This document shows, piece after piece, positions 34,747 to 43,105 of a stretch of DNA of 64,000 bases. Positions within the stretch are counted from its first letter, which is position 1. Every line of letters starts with the position of its first letter. Both the position numbers and the translations under genes were made by a program. Below the pieces are notes generated by a model. It was not told the DNA's origin and ran no database searches. It worked only from the letters and a program-made list of their open reading frames with translations. This DNA comes from Acetobacter sp. UBA5411 (GTDB lineage: Bacteria > Pseudomonadota > Alphaproteobacteria > Acetobacterales > Acetobacteraceae): assembly GCF_002409645.1 (NCBI RefSeq), contig NZ_DHNR01000037.1, forward strand, positions 45,525 through 109,524, in the 5' to 3' direction.

Positions 34747-37185
34747 TTAAAATTCAGCTCTGATCGATCCGAAGAACTGACGTGGAGCACCCAGCAGGAT
34801 AGACTGGTTATTGAAGGCGTTTCCGTCGGTATTGTCCATCGTATAACCATTCTGTCCCATGGTGGAGACATAATGCGTATTGGCAAGATTGTAGATGTTG
34901 AAAGAAAAGATCAGTCGATGCACGGAAAATCCTCTACCTGCGCTGGCTCCGACATCGTGGAGCGTGTAAGACAGACCCAGGTCACTCATCCAGTAAGGAG
35001 CGATCTTGTAGTCACCGACATAATCAAAACTGCGTCGGCTATAATATTGCGCGTCAACATAAGCCAGAACATTGTGCCATTCATAGGAAAGCCGCGTTTT
35101 ATACATAAACTTCGGGTATGCGACGACCTGATGGCCTTTAGTATTGTAGGTTGTGCCACCGCTGGTGATATTCTGACCGTAAACGGAGTGGTTGTAACTG
35201 ACGCTGTTGAACAGAGCGAGCCCAGGCAACGGCGTGATCGTCACTCCGCCGTCGATGCCGTTCATCGTCGCACTTCCGACGTTCTGGACTGTAGCTGTTG
35301 TGTTGGTAAGCAGAGAACCTGACCCAGTATTTGATAAAATCTGCTGAAGACGATTATTGAAATTTGTCCGATAGAGATAGAGACTTCCCTGAACCAATCG
35401 ATCGGCATATCGATAGCCCGCAGCAAATGTCCACGCGGTTTCGGGGCGCAATGTGCTCTTCACAGCATCATACGCTGCCTGCGACACGGCCATCGGCGCA
35501 TTGCTGGAATTATATCCCGACTGGGAATAGGCATGTGCATTTTCAGATATATCGAAGAAAATTTGATGATTTTTCAGGAAAATCCAATCCGCGCTGATAT
35601 GAGGGAGAAAGGCTTTGGCCGTCGTCAGACTCTCGCTGCTCGCCATGGTGGGAAAACGCAGGGACCAGTTCTGGCCATCCCCCACGCGCGTGGTATTCAG
35701 TATTGATTTGAAGCCGAAATGCACAGCCAATGATCTGACCGGGTGCCACGTATCCTGTACGAAAGCCGTGAATGTATTCGTGTTATATTGCTGCGCCCAT
35801 AAAGTGCGTCGGGGCACTCCGTTGAAGCTACCGAATGGATTGAGTGGTGCTCCTTCACCCGGCAAGGGCTGCTGATAGGCATAGGCATCGGTGGAATAAT
35901 GATTGTTCTCATACCAGACGCCGGCAGACAGCGCGTGATGGGCGATATTGTAGCTGAGGGAAGATACACCGCCAAAGCGTTCAACAAACGGCTTGCGGAC
36001 CTGCTCGAAAATCCGTCCGCCATTGAGGCGAATGGTATCGTTTGCTTCAGGGCATGGGCTTTCCGTGGCATCCGTGCAGGCATACGGGTTGGCATACGTG
36101 CCATGACCGGTTTCCTCATGGCCATATGCTGTCGTTTTCCAGCGGAGACGGTCCGTGAGTGCCAGATCAGCCGTCACACCACCGAAATAGTCGCCTGATG
36201 TCGCCGTGCTGTCGTAATAGGATGCGTCTTTTGGATCTGCGACATTCTTGTAAGAGGACGGATAGTTTCCCTGCGATACGGCATAGGCATTACTCCACGC
36301 ATTGGGCAGGCCATAGAAATTATCGAGATTATAGCCATTATTTTTTAGCCAGTTCGGGCTGTAATCCTGATAGTTGACCATCTGGAGCTGGTCCCAGTCG
36401 AAAAATGCGCTGACCTGACTTTGTGTCCCGATCGGCTGCACCAGCTTGGCATTGACCTGTTGCATGAACTGGTCGCCGCCGCCTTTCCACTTGTCTGTGT
36501 CGTTACGCATATAAGAAGCAAAAAACTTTGTTCCACTGTCATTGAGTTTCCCCGAATCAACCCGGAAGAAGGAGTGGTACATCGCATTGCTGCCAAAGGT
36601 CTGGGCAACCTGTCCACCAGCCTTGTCCCGTGGATCCGTCGAGATGTAATTGATGGAGCCACCGAGGTTATTGGTGCTTGGCGTAGATTCAGCACCGGCG
36701 CTTTGCGTCACATCCAGACGCTCCACATTCTCTGCTGAAATAGCCTGAAGTGGATTGAGACCATTGTAATTTCGGAAGGTCGGCTCACCGAGCGGGATGC
36801 CGTCCAGACTCATACCAATCTCATTCTGCACGAAGCCGTGCATATATAACTGGACTGAATAGGTATCGAGACCTTGCGGATCGTCAGACTGAAACTGCAC
36901 CCCGGGCAGCTGCGCCAGCACCTTCAACGGGTTTGTACCGGGAACTTGCTGCTCCATGACCTTCTTACCAAGCTCAACATGCGTGGCGCGCAGGATATGA
37001 CGAGCACGCACGGCAACATCCTCTCCTTTTCCAGCCTGAATCGGGTGGATAATCTTGCTGTTTTTCTGCTTCCCCCCCTCAGCATGACTGCCAGCCATGG
37101 AAGGTGGCAGTGCGTGTGCCTGTGACGCGGCCAGAAAAGGAACAATCCAGAGTCCCAGTGACGAATAAGGAATTTTTATTGACAT
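34747..37185 (-). CDS. TonB-dependent outer-membrane receptor (2)
   Basis: 812 residues from the ATG at 37185; an upstream TTG is less likely. Signal peptide (SIKIPYSSLGLWIVPFLAAS QAHA), then plug: NPLKVLAQLPGVQFQSDD, QLYMHGFVQNEIGMSLDGIP, ISAENVERLDVTQSAGAEST, NNLGGSINYISTDP, and a 22-strand-type barrel ending QFFGSIRAEF. The plug resembles the vitamin/siderophore type, with the unusual TYSVQLYMHGF in place of the more common R-G-F block. Its promoter faces the TauD-like gene over a region with a 14-bp palindrome, so both are probably controlled together, for example by sulfur or iron supply. Confidence 0.92.
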   Translation of the reverse strand: MSIKIPYSSLGLWIVPFLAASQAHALPPSMAGSHAEGGKQKNSKIIHPIQAGKGEDVAVRARHILRATHVELGKKVMEQQVPGTNPLKVLAQLPGVQFQSDDPQGLDTYSVQLYMHGFVQNEIGMSLDGIPLGEPTFRNYNGLNPLQAISAENVERLDVTQSAGAESTPSTNNLGGSINYISTDPRDKAGGQVAQTFGSNAMYHSFFRVDSGKLNDSGTKFFASYMRNDTDKWKGGGDQFMQQVNAKLVQPIGTQSQVSAFFDWDQLQMVNYQDYSPNWLKNNGYNLDNFYGLPNAWSNAYAVSQGNYPSSYKNVADPKDASYYDSTATSGDYFGGVTADLALTDRLRWKTTAYGHEETGHGTYANPYACTDATESPCPEANDTIRLNGGRIFEQVRKPFVERFGGVSSLSYNIAHHALSAGVWYENNHYSTDAYAYQQPLPGEGAPLNPFGSFNGVPRRTLWAQQYNTNTFTAFVQDTWHPVRSLAVHFGFKSILNTTRVGDGQNWSLRFPTMASSESLTTAKAFLPHISADWIFLKNHQIFFDISENAHAYSQSGYNSSNAPMAVSQAAYDAVKSTLRPETAWTFAAGYRYADRLVQGSLYLYRTNFNNRLQQILSNTGSGSLLTNTTATVQNVGSATMNGIDGGVTITPLPGLALFNSVSYNHSVYGQNITSGGTTYNTKGHQVVAYPKFMYKTRLSYEWHNVLAYVDAQYYSRRSFDYVGDYKIAPYWMSDLGLSYTLHDVGASAGRGFSVHRLIFSFNIYNLANTHYVSTMGQNGYTMDNTDGNAFNNQSILLGAPRQFFGSIRAEF

Positions 37186-37201
37186 GCCGCACCTGACCAG
37201 A

Positions 37202-37236
37202 GTCAAATTAAACTATATAAAATAGTTTAATTTGAC
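37202..37236. promoter_or_regulatory. Perfect 14-bp palindrome (operator candidate)
   Basis: gtcaaattaaacta (37202-37215), seven-base spacer tataaaa, tagtttaatttgac (37223-37236). It lies 16 bases before the start codon of the TonB-dependent receptor on the minus strand, where a bound protein would block transcription. A diverged copy lies 150 bases away. Confidence 0.7.
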
Positions 37237-37375
37237 ATAAACATATTACATTCGTGCAATATAAGGAATGCCCTACATATTCAATCCATATTTTTTCGTG
37301 AAATCATATTTTTAGGCAAGCTGCCCTGCCTTTCAGCATGAAAAAATCTGATAATATATTGTTATTGCAACAATA

Positions 37376-37409
37376 ATTAAACTAAATATAATAGTTATAT
37401 TAATTTGAC
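37376..37409. promoter_or_regulatory. Diverged copy of the 14-bp palindrome
   Basis: attaaacta (37376-37384), a seven-base spacer, then tagtt and taatttgac split by an extra atat. It shares 9 bases of the left arm and all of the right arm with the perfect palindrome and lies about 65 bases before the TauD-like start codon. A smaller dyad tattgtt/aacaata sits just beside it (37357-37375). Confidence 0.55.
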
Positions 37410-37475
37410 AGGCAGCCTAATATCCGTGATATCACAGGAGAAAGAGGGCTGATTCAATCTGGAGAATTCCTAGCT

Positions 37476-38453
37476 ATGACCCATTCAAGCTTTCAGGATG
37501 TGAACGAAGTTTCACTAAAATCGCTTAATTTCCAGAAGAACGACAATTTAACTAACCTATATAGTTATTCAGATATCCCTCAGCACAGCAACACAACGCG
37601 CGTGTCAGCACGCGCACTCTCACCACATATCGGTGCGATCGTGCAGGACGTTGATCTGAACACATCACTTTCCTCCGACACGATCCGCACCATTCGTGAT
37701 CTGCTTCTCCGTCATCAGGTTATCTTCTTTCGCAACCAGACCCTGACGCCACATCAGCACCGTGACTTCGCAAAGGCATTTGGTTCGCTGCATGTTCACC
37801 CGGTCTACCCAACGGTTCCTGACGTGCCGGAAGCCATCGTCCTTGATACTGACAAGAACGATCTCAAAGACAACGCATTGTGGCATACGGATGTAACGTT
37901 TTCCGAAACGCCGCCTCTCGGAGCCATTCTGGTAGCCCGCCATTTGCCGGAAACCGGCGGCGATACATTATGGGCAAGCGCCACGGCGGCTTACGACGCC
38001 CTTTCCCCCCAGATGAAAGTCCATCTGGAAGGATTGACGGCACTCCACGATTTCACCCGATCCTTCCCCCTGTCCCGCTTCGGACGAACGGCTGACGAAC
38101 GCAATCATTGGGCAGATGTGCGCAACCGCAATCTGCCCGTGGAACATCCCGTGATCCGGATTCATCCTGAGACAGGACGGCGCGCCATCTTCGTCAATGA
38201 AGGTTTCACGACGGAAATCTGCGGTATTGAGCAGGATGAGAGCGCTGCTCTTCTGTCATTTCTGTTCCGTCATCTGGCACGACCTGAGTTTCAGATCCGC
38301 TGGACATGGCGGGAAGGCGATGTCGCGTTCTGGGATAACCGGATTACCCAGCATTATGCCGTCGATGATTACCGTCCGCATCGGCGCATCATGCATCGTG
38401 TGACAATCATGGGCGACAAACCCATCGGTCCGACACATACAATACGTTCATGA
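37476..38453 (+). CDS. TauD/TfdA-family 2-oxoglutarate dioxygenase
   Basis: 325 residues, cytoplasmic. Uses Fe(II), O2 and 2-oxoglutarate to hydroxylate a sulfonate (taurine-like) or related compound so that sulfite or another group is released. The metal triad is visible: His137 and Asp139 (WHTDVTF) and His293 (TQHYAVDDY), with Arg304/308 for 2-oxoglutarate. Other blocks: IGAIVQDVDLNTSLS, LLRHQVIFFRNQTLTPHQHR, EHPVIRIHPETGRRAIFVNE. The N-terminal ~45 residues are an extra, unrelated extension. It overlaps the APC permease by four bases (ATGA). Sulfonate, sulfate ester or carboxylate substrates are possible; neighbours point to sulfur. Confidence 0.92.
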   Translation: MTHSSFQDVNEVSLKSLNFQKNDNLTNLYSYSDIPQHSNTTRVSARALSPHIGAIVQDVDLNTSLSSDTIRTIRDLLLRHQVIFFRNQTLTPHQHRDFAKAFGSLHVHPVYPTVPDVPEAIVLDTDKNDLKDNALWHTDVTFSETPPLGAILVARHLPETGGDTLWASATAAYDALSPQMKVHLEGLTALHDFTRSFPLSRFGRTADERNHWADVRNRNLPVEHPVIRIHPETGRRAIFVNEGFTTEICGIEQDESAALLSFLFRHLARPEFQIRWTWREGDVAFWDNRITQHYAVDDYRPHRRIMHRVTIMGDKPIGPTHTIRS

Positions 38454-39823
38454 TGCCATCTTCGTCAGTTACCCCCTCCGCCGTCACGCCGCCTGTGTCA
38501 GCACGAAAGCTGGCACGCTGGCACGTTTCGATGATCTCCGTGGGCGGCGTGATCGGGGCAGGTCTGTTTGTCGGCACCTCCGCGACCATCGCCGCCGCCG
38601 GTCCAGCAGTATTGCTGGCCTACCTTGGCGCGGGAGCCATCGTCTGGATGGTCATGCTGCTTCTCGGCGAACTGGCGATCCAGCATAAGGGACGTGGCTC
38701 CTTTGTGACGCATGTTGCCTCGGTACTTGGGTGGCGAAGCGGGTTTGTCACCGGCTGGAGCTATGCTTTTCTCTGGATCGTTACCGGCGCAGCGCAGGCG
38801 GTCGCAGGCGGCATGATTCTGGACGAGCTGTTTTCCATCCCGCCTTTGACAGGTTCTATCGGACTGGTGGCTTTCGCCCTATTGATGAACGCCCTGCCAG
38901 TCCGTGTGTATGGAGAGAGCGAGGCGGTTCTTTCCCTTCTCAAGCTGAGCACGCTGATGCTGTTCATCGGGCTTGGTGCTTTCTGGATGTTTGAAACTCC
39001 CGCTGCGCTCGAACGTGTGCACAGCAACCTCTTTGATCATGGCGGGATATTTCCACGTGGCCTGTGGGCCGTTCCCGCTGTCATTCCGATGATCGTCCAG
39101 ACCTTCACGGGCTGTGAAATCGCCTTCGTGGCGTCAGTGGAGAGTGAAAATCCTGAACGAAACATTCGGGAAATCGTCACACGCCTCCCTTTTCTCGTGC
39201 TGTTATTTTATCTGGGTTCAGTGCTGGTCGTGCTCTGTCTGCGTCCGTGGACAGAAGTTGTGCCCGGACATTCACCTTTTCTTCTGGTGATGCGGTATCT
39301 GGACATTCCTTTCGCCGAAATAGCGACAATCATCATGACGCTGCTGGCGGTGCTGTCCTGTCTCAACTCATCGAAATATGTCGTCTCCCGCGTCCTGCGC
39401 GAGCTATCCGACCTCGGCTGCGCCCCGCCCACTCTGGCGCGCTCCAGCCGTTTCGGTGTTCCGGTAGCCGCCGTGGCCCTGACGGCTGGCCTTGAGATTC
39501 TTATCATCCTGATGGCGGCGTGGTCACCGTCTTCTGTCTACACAATCCTGCTGGGTGCTTCCGGCACGCTCATCCTGTTCGCTTACCTGATGGCGTCCAT
39601 TTCCTGTCTGCGACTGGACACCCCTTCGAAAAAACGCCGGATATCCCAGCTGGCCATGCTGTCTTCCGTCCTGATGCTCGCTCTTTTCCTCGTCATTCCG
39701 TGCTTTCCGGACACGCGGATCTACGGTGCCTTCGCCTTTGGTTTCATTGCTCTCGCTCTTTGCGTCAGCACACTGATCAGGACACGGCTTCCGGGCAGTA
39801 TCATCCGCTCTGATCTCTGCTGA
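38450..39823 (+). CDS. APC-family amino acid permease
   Basis: 457 residues with about 12 transmembrane helices. The first helix has the APC substrate motif SVGGVIGAGLFVG, followed by AAAGPAVLLAYLGAGAIVWM, LLGELAIQ, the conserved FTGCEIAFVASVESENPERN after helix 5, and SCLNSSKYVVSRVLREL between later helices. It belongs to the GabP/AnsP-like amino-acid transporter group. Cotranslated with the TauD-like dioxygenase, it probably imports that enzyme's substrate, such as a taurine-like amino sulfonate or an amino acid. Its 3' end abuts the broken toxin locus. Confidence 0.93.
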   Translation: MMPSSSVTPSAVTPPVSARKLARWHVSMISVGGVIGAGLFVGTSATIAAAGPAVLLAYLGAGAIVWMVMLLLGELAIQHKGRGSFVTHVASVLGWRSGFVTGWSYAFLWIVTGAAQAVAGGMILDELFSIPPLTGSIGLVAFALLMNALPVRVYGESEAVLSLLKLSTLMLFIGLGAFWMFETPAALERVHSNLFDHGGIFPRGLWAVPAVIPMIVQTFTGCEIAFVASVESENPERNIREIVTRLPFLVLLFYLGSVLVVLCLRPWTEVVPGHSPFLLVMRYLDIPFAEIATIIMTLLAVLSCLNSSKYVVSRVLRELSDLGCAPPTLARSSRFGVPVAAVALTAGLEILIILMAAWSPSSVYTILLGASGTLILFAYLMASISCLRLDTPSKKRRISQLAMLSSVLMLALFLVIPCFPDTRIYGAFAFGFIALALCVSTLIRTRLPGSIIRSDLC

Positions 39824-39825
39824 AA

Positions 39826-41190
39826 GGAGCCATTGCGATGCTGAGGGCGTGCATGAGCCGCCGTTCCCTTGTCAGCAGGCGCGTTGCTGACCAACGTATC
39901 ATACAGCGTGTAAGCTTCCGCGCTACCAAGCAGGATACTACCAACAACCTCTGCATACGGATTGCCGGTCCGCACAAGCGCTCCTCCCGCCGTCTTCGCT
40001 GCAAAAACAACACCCGTCATCGTATGGCTCATGTTGTATTGCGCAATCGACGACGCATAACCCGCGCCGTTCAAAGCATTCACCGAGGTTGAGCCACCGC
40101 CCGCAGCAATCCCGCCCAGAGCACCGCCCGCAGAAGCGACAAGATTGGCAAGCGCGTTCGCTTCCACCGTCGCAGCCTTGACGTCGCCACCCGTATTCTC
40201 AAGCGACATCTCCACAATCGCAGGAAGCGCTGCCGCAGAGGCGAGACCACCAGCAGCCGTGCCCGCAGCTGCCACACCAATATTGCCGCCCGTCACCGCA
40301 GCGACAATCGTGTTCCCCGCCGTCAGGCTCGTATTGCCAGTGACATCAACACCAAGACCGCCCGCGCCCGCATACAGACCCGACAGCACGCTACCCGTCG
40401 AGGCGTAGTAGTCCGTGATCGTCTGGTGCGCGTAGCTCGCGCCGCCACCGGCGTCACCACCCGCGCCCCACACGGGAACCGAGACCGACGCTCCGGCCTG
40501 CGTCGCCGTGCTCTTGTAGTCCGAGGTGTTCTGTGGGCTCGTGATGCTCAGCGAACCGGCGGAGACATCAACGCGCTGGCCTGAGACTTCCGCCCCGTTC
40601 AGCGACAGCGCGCCGGGGGTTGCAACCGTGACGCCGCTCCCAGCCGAGACCGTCGTGTCCACTGCCGTCGCACTGTCAGACGTGATGTGCTGCTTCTGGA
40701 GACCGACTGACGCCGTAACACTGACGCCCACGCCTGAGGTGCCAATACTCGCTTCCGCACCGACAAACGCGGATTTCGAGCTGTCCCTGCTCTCGCTGTG
40801 CGTCGTGTCCCAGCCCGCAGAAAGGTCAATCCCTTTCGAGGCCGCGAGAACGACATCCTTGCCGGCCAGTTGCGCCGCAACCGCGCTCAGATTGCCGTTC
40901 GACGTATCCGTCGCATCATCGCCACGTGCAACAACCGACAACGTACCGCCAGCGTTTGCTGTCGAGCCCTGCACGGTTGTGGTCGTCTGGGTCGCCCACT
41001 CTTTGTTCGACGCATAGCCAACGCCTGCCTGAACGCCAGCCAGTTCGAGATTGCCTGAGCTCCGGTCAGCGGCGTTCGTGCTCAGAAGCGTGCCAGCTTT
41101 CGAAGCGGCCAGTCCTTCCGCAATGCCGTCACCCGCCAGATAGGTGCTCTGCATCGCATCCAGCGCCGTCAGGGTGCTGGTGCCCTTACT
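39826..41190 (-). pseudogene. Broken TpsA/filamentous haemagglutinin fragment
   Basis: In frame from about 41190: KGTSTLTALDAMQ, GVQAGVGYASNKEWATQTTT, TVQGSTANAGGTLSVVARGD, LAGKDVVLAASKGIDLSAGW, VTVATPGALSLNGAEVSGQR, VDVSAGSLSITSPQNTSDYK, ITDYYASTGSVLSGLYAGAG, then an Ala/Gly-rich pre-toxin region ending ...GSAEAYTLYDTLVSNAPADK. Bases 40316-40985 closely repeat 44935-45600 of the main tpsA. No secretion domain, no start and no toxin tip; the frame runs on into the antisense of the permease gene. It is a truncated end piece of an older tpsA copy. Confidence 0.8.
40316..40985. repeat. Long repeat shared with the main tpsA gene
   Basis: Very similar to 44935-45600 at base level, for example around gccgtcaggctcgtattgcc and agttgcgccgcaaccgcgct. 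The two copies are in the same orientation and 4.6 kb apart, enclosing the toxin and immunity modules. Such repeats allow a tip module to be exchanged or deleted by homologous recombination. Confidence 0.8.
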
Positions 41191-41204
41191 CTACACGAAA
41201 ATAT

Positions 41205-41744
41205 CTATTTCAATATATATGACAAGAAATGAAAGCCACCATGATATACAATATCATCATCTAAATTTTCCACATCATGAGAAAAATACTCATATGAAAA
41301 AAAATCTGGAATTATTACATTATATCTTTCAGACAAATTTCCTTTCGTTTTTCTTGTTTCTTCTTTGTAAAATTTTGTATTTACATTTCTAAATAGAAAT
41401 TCATTCATTTTCTCTCTAGAAAAAAACACACCCACTTCAGATCCAAAAAAATTTGGCTCTGTGATCAAACAGTATGGAAGAAAAGGAAAATCAATGTTTA
41501 ATTTTTTCTTTTTTTTTGATAAAATATATAATTTCCATATCATTCTTTCAACACAAATTCCCCTAATTGATTTATTCTCAGCAGTATCTTCCAATAGATC
41601 AAACGGCAATGGTATTTTCCATGATACATACCCGTTCCGATTGTTTTTTGTAATATTATCTAAAAATTTTCTATCCGCATCAGATGACCACTCATACATC
41701 TTATCGATAAAATTCTTCACAGATTCATTTTCGAAACCACTCAT
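41205..41744 (-). CDS. Candidate immunity protein of the orphan toxin
   Basis: 179 residues, strongly AT-rich compared with the GC-rich tpsA DNA around it, as is usual for immunity genes. Starts ATG at 41744, directly after the orphan toxin frame ends at 41745. The sequence (SVKNFIDKMYEWSSDADRKF, IPLPFDLLEDTAENKSIRGI, EPNFFGSEVGVFFSREKMNE, NVIIPDFFSYEYFSHDVENL) has no signal peptide or membrane segment and is not a family I can name. The immunity role is inferred from position, base composition and size. Confidence 0.6.
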   Translation of the reverse strand: MSGFENESVKNFIDKMYEWSSDADRKFLDNITKNNRNGYVSWKIPLPFDLLEDTAENKSIRGICVERMIWKLYILSKKKKKLNIDFPFLPYCLITEPNFFGSEVGVFFSREKMNEFLFRNVNTKFYKEETRKTKGNLSERYNVIIPDFFSYEYFSHDVENLDDDIVYHGGFHFLSYILK

Positions 41745-42131
41745 CTACGGTAATCTCCTGCCACTTGGTAAAAGTCCTAAATTATTACCCGCCAAGTCAA
41801 CTTTAATTCTGGCCTGCCCTTTGTTATCAAAGACCTCTAAGTGATCTTTATGCAAACCATCAAAGTAAAATTGGTCATTTTTTCGAATTTTAGATCCATC
41901 CTGCAAGATAATATCTTTATCAGCTTTGTACACGCGCTGACCTTGATAAACTTTTGATGTCCTGCTTGATGCATTTTTAAACGTATCACCCGTCAAGGTA
42001 TTAAAAAACTCTTGTATATTATGCACTGGAGCGCTTGAAATATCGGCCCCCACAGAACGGGGCACTTTAACTTCATCAGCAACTTCGTTTTCAGCACTCG
42101 TATTTCCATTTTTGATATTTCGTCGGGCATA
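41745..42131 (-). CDS. Orphan toxin tip domain, no start of its own
   Basis: 129 open codons after a TAA; the only possible start is a GTG at 42065. Reads EVADEVKVPRSVGADISSAP, VHNIQEFFNTLTGD, VYQGQRVYKADKDIIL, KIRKNDQFYFDGLHKDHLEV, FDNKGQARIKVDLAGNNLGL, ending PSGRRLP. The FYFDGLHKDHLEVFD segment with paired His and acidic residues is like the tip nucleases of polymorphic toxins; I cannot name the family with certainty. The upstream pre-toxin fragment is in another frame, so as it stands it is not displayed on any secreted protein. It is a stored, silent module. Confidence 0.6.
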   Translation of the reverse strand, partial: YARRNIKNGNTSAENEVADEVKVPRSVGADISSAPVHNIQEFFNTLTGDTFKNASSRTSKVYQGQRVYKADKDIILQDGSKIRKNDQFYFDGLHKDHLEVFDNKGQARIKVDLAGNNLGLLPSGRRLP

Positions 42132-42500
42132 TTACGACTGGCAGAGCTACTCTCTGGCACGCTCGCTTTAAAGTCAGCCGCTTTACTCTCGGCATTAACA
42201 ACAGTGTCAGTGCTCTTCGTCATATGCACGGCAGCCGACGCTTCCTGCTCGCCATGCTGCGCCGCCGCCACGATCTTTCCGCCCGCTGTCGCAACGGCTT
42301 CCACTTCAACGCCCATGCCCGCAAGCGTGCTCTCGCCCGGCATAACCCCGCCAACAGCAGCACTTCCGCCCCCGTCTCCACACCGATTTCCGTCTACAAC
42401 GTGTTGCTGACCTTCGCAGCAATGAAGTCATTCACAAGATGACCGTTCGCAGAAGCAATACCAGGTCATGTAAGTGCCGGAAACGCTCCCGTTACATTAC
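42132..42500 (-). pseudogene. Pre-toxin scrap of tpsA upstream of the orphan toxin
   Basis: Two short pieces of the main tpsA. 42186-42255 matches 43888-43955 (encoding GEQEASAAVHMTKSTDTVVN, ESKAADF), and about 42368-42500 matches 44570-44700. The order is kept but 2 kb between them is deleted. It is the junction DNA of the orphan module and shares its frame problem (MPDE frame versus toxin frame). Confidence 0.7.
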
Positions 42501-42526
42501 AATTCTTCAAAGTCTTATAAAATAAC

Positions 42527-43105
42527 TTAACTTGATATCTTATTACAATAAATTTCTATCCACAAAAACCATTCACCGGGCACGCCCCACACTCTAATAG
42601 GAAAGACCCCTAAACGACAAAGTTTGTAAATAATTTTATTTGTATCAATGCTTATTGGAGAATTTTTTATACTTTTATTGATAAAATTTTTGATTTCCTC
42701 TTTGTACAATATTTTTTTTGAAAAAAACAAAAAACTACTTCTTTCTGTTCTTGTATAAGAAATAATATCACTCAAACTCTCCCTGTTAACTAGAAGTATT
42801 CCCCAAAAATACAAAGAAGATCCTTTGTCAGCAATCCCTTCGCAAATTATTTTGCAATTATTTTTAAGTAATTTTTTAATAAACTCGCGACGTTGAATGC
42901 CATAGTATCTTGTTATCCGATTATTGGGTTGCGGCGCAGAGTCCGAAACAAAAAAATACATCTCTTCCAATTTTTTTCTTTTTTCATATTGCAAGTATAA
43001 CCATTCACTTGCTTCTTCCGAAGCATCTTTCCAGCTTTCAGAAACAGGGAAGCATTTCTGAAAGGTAGCTTTCGACCCATCTGTCCAATCCATATTAGTA
43101 ATCAT
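42527..43105 (-). CDS. Candidate immunity protein of the main TpsA toxin
   Basis: 192 residues from the ATG at 43105, which overlaps the end of the toxin-coding frame by 11 bases (toxin stop TAA at 43095-43097); an ATG at 43093 is a second option. AT-rich (long runs of A/T, Lys/Ile-rich protein), unlike the toxin gene. Reads MDWTDGSKATFQKCFPVSES, ASEWLYLQYEKRKKLEEMYF, SLYFWGILLVNRESLSDIIS, IYKLCRLGVFPIRVWGVPGE. No signal or membrane segment, so cytoplasmic. The family is not recognised; the immunity role is inferred from the overlap and base composition. Confidence 0.65.
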   Translation of the reverse strand: MITNMDWTDGSKATFQKCFPVSESWKDASEEASEWLYLQYEKRKKLEEMYFFVSDSAPQPNNRITRYYGIQRREFIKKLLKNNCKIICEGIADKGSSLYFWGILLVNRESLSDIISYTRTERSSFLFFSKKILYKEEIKNFINKSIKNSPISIDTNKIIYKLCRLGVFPIRVWGVPGEWFLWIEIYCNKISS

